Assembly: GCA_964489425.1 (NCBI GenBank)
Contig: CAZAYP010000066.1
Coordinates: 1-30,585 of the forward strand
Length of the DNA: 30,585 bases
Reading direction: 5' to 3'
DNA from: CAZAYP01 sp964489425 [NCBI: uncultured Verrucomicrobiota bacterium]
GTDB taxonomy: Bacteria > Verrucomicrobiota > Kiritimatiellia > RZYC01
Shown here: positions 30,014-30,585 of the stretch, piece by piece
How the letters are laid out: each line of letters begins with the position of its first letter
Numbering within the stretch: position 1 is the first letter of the stretch
Notes under the pieces: model-generated
The model's database searches: none
What the model was told of the DNA's origin: nothing
The model's input: only the letters and a program-made list of their open reading frames with translations
Program-made: the position numbers and the translations under genes

Positions 30014-30352
30014 CCTTAAATCCCTTGCAAATCAACGAAATACGCCAATAATTATGGCCTATTTGCGATATAGCCCAAAAGCACCATAAGGGCAGGAAAA
30101 GGCAGCAAGCGTCCGGTAAAAGTGCACCCAAAGTGCACCCAAGAATGACCAAGGGCGTCGCCGGGACACACCGACGTAAAGTGCACCCAAGTGCACCCAG
30201 AGGATAAGAACCTGTTTTTTTAAATCGTCGCTCGTACCGGCCGGCCACCAGCATGCCGCCGGTTGCCCTTGGCCATCTCGTCCGGCCTCCAAGTAGCCGG
30301 CAGAATCCAGGCCCCCACATCCGCCGTCCGCAACAATGAGTTTCCGCGGCTG
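30014..30352. other. Lower-GC flank of tRNA-Phe, no convincing gene
   Basis: The first 200 bp or so after the tRNA are visibly richer in A and T than the rest of the window. They hold the GTGCACCCA repeats and an imperfect inverted repeat (30055-30062 against 30070-30077, one mismatch). No terminator hairpin follows the tRNA. A seven-T run at 30215-30221 has only a weak stem before it. From about 30230 the GC content rises again, with several short open frames on the minus strand but none with a recognisable product. The tract looks like the border of an integrated element or its remnant. Confidence 0.5.
30122..30199 (+). repeat. Two tandem pairs of the direct repeat GTGCACCCA
   Basis: Four exact copies of GTGCACCCA lie at 30122-30130, 30133-30141, 30181-30189 and 30191-30199. 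Copies within a pair are 10-11 bp apart, about one helical turn, and the pairs are 59 bp apart. Each copy contains the palindrome GTGCAC. The pairs begin 109 bp after the tRNA-Phe 3' end. Same-face spacing and a tRNA neighbour are what arm-type integrase or accessory-protein sites look like, but no integrase gene is within the window. Confidence 0.8.
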
Positions 30353-30562
30353 CTATAAGCCCGCCGTCCTTCCACCCATACCAACACCCGATCCGCTGCC
30401 TTGGACGATCCACAGCCTGCGCCAGAGGCCTTCCCGATCGTCCTGGCAGATCATGGGCAATGGCTGGCAGCGCATTCCGGCACTAGGGCAGATCGGGTGC
30501 GTGGAAATCCCGGTATTCCACCATCCTGAAGCTGATCTTTTCCCATAACAATCACTGGACAC
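30353..30562 (-). CDS. Small hypothetical protein
   Basis: Minus-strand ORF of 69 residues from a GTG at 30562, with a perfect AAAGGAG (30570-30576) placed 7 bp upstream. The product has several Cys and Trp residues (MSSDCYGKRSASGWWNTG... and CQPLPMICQDDREGLW) and ends in a Gly-rich stretch; I recognise no family. It points toward the tRNA, opposite to every other gene here. It may be a small cargo gene of an element integrated at tRNA-Phe, the start of a decayed gene, or a chance ORF in GC-rich DNA. The Shine-Dalgarno is the main reason for listing it. Confidence 0.35.
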   Translation of the reverse strand: MSSDCYGKRSASGWWNTGISTHPICPSAGMRCQPLPMICQDDREGLWRRLWIVQGSGSGVGMGGRTAGL

Positions 30563-30585
30563 GTTTCCGCTCCTTTGTTACGTTG

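Noticed and set aside
30122-30199. CRISPR-like array reading of the GTGCACCCA repeats
   Set aside because: Repeats are only 9 bp, spacing is irregular (10-11 and 48 bp), and there are no cas genes or spacers of uniform length.
30336-30548. A 70-codon plus-strand ORF opposite the small minus-strand gene
   Set aside because: No Shine-Dalgarno and no recognisable sequence; the opposite strand has the better start signal.

Overview
This window is a 30.6 kb, GC-rich, almost fully coding bacterial chromosome segment. Every confidently identified gene lies on the + strand. The core is an unbroken run of translation and transcription genes: the 3' part of rpoC, then rpsL-rpsG-fusA (str), rpsJ-rplC-D-W-B-rpsS-rplV-rpsC-rplP-rpmC-rpsQ (S10), rplN-X-E-rpsN-H-rplF-R-rpsE-rplO-secY-adk-infA-rpmJ (spc) and rpsM-K-D-rpoA-rplQ (alpha). 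Directly behind it comes a rod-shape/peptidoglycan block, mreB-mreC-mreD-mrdA-rodA, then rng (RNase G), a PHP-family metallo-phosphoesterase and a yceH-type DUF480 gene.

The last 1.4 kb is less conventional. It holds a 31-codon, extremely basic gene that looks leaderless, a single-domain response regulator, tRNA-Phe(GAA), and a lower-GC tract with two pairs of a GTGCACCCA repeat. At the right edge is one small minus-strand ORF with a good Shine-Dalgarno.

Organism: the gene order is bacterial and Gram-negative-like (MreBCD, PBP2, RodA, RNase G). The lack of rpmD (L30), the absence of tuf between fusA and rpsJ, and alanine/proline-rich tails on S13, S11 and L17 would fit the Planctomycetes-Verrucomicrobia-Chlamydiae group, perhaps a Verrucomicrobiota/Kiritimatiellota-like lineage. 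That placement is an inference from memory of those groups, not a database result. The organism should be rod-shaped or at least make lateral-wall peptidoglycan.

How the genes work together: most neighbours are separated by 0-30 bp or overlap by 4 bp (ATGA) or 1 bp, so long co-transcripts with translational coupling are likely. The 126-bp gap between rpsS and rplV is the main break in the ribosomal run and contains a sigma70-like promoter candidate. The mre block is tightly coupled: mreC/mreD, mreD/mrdA and mrdA/rodA all overlap. The tRNA-Phe 3' flank looks like an integration hot spot.

I found no obvious new multi-gene system. The observations most worth following are the leaderless basic mini-gene with an operator-like palindrome, a divergent IF-1 lacking the conserved basic loop, a response regulator lacking the switch Thr/Ser, and the paired repeats beside tRNA-Phe.
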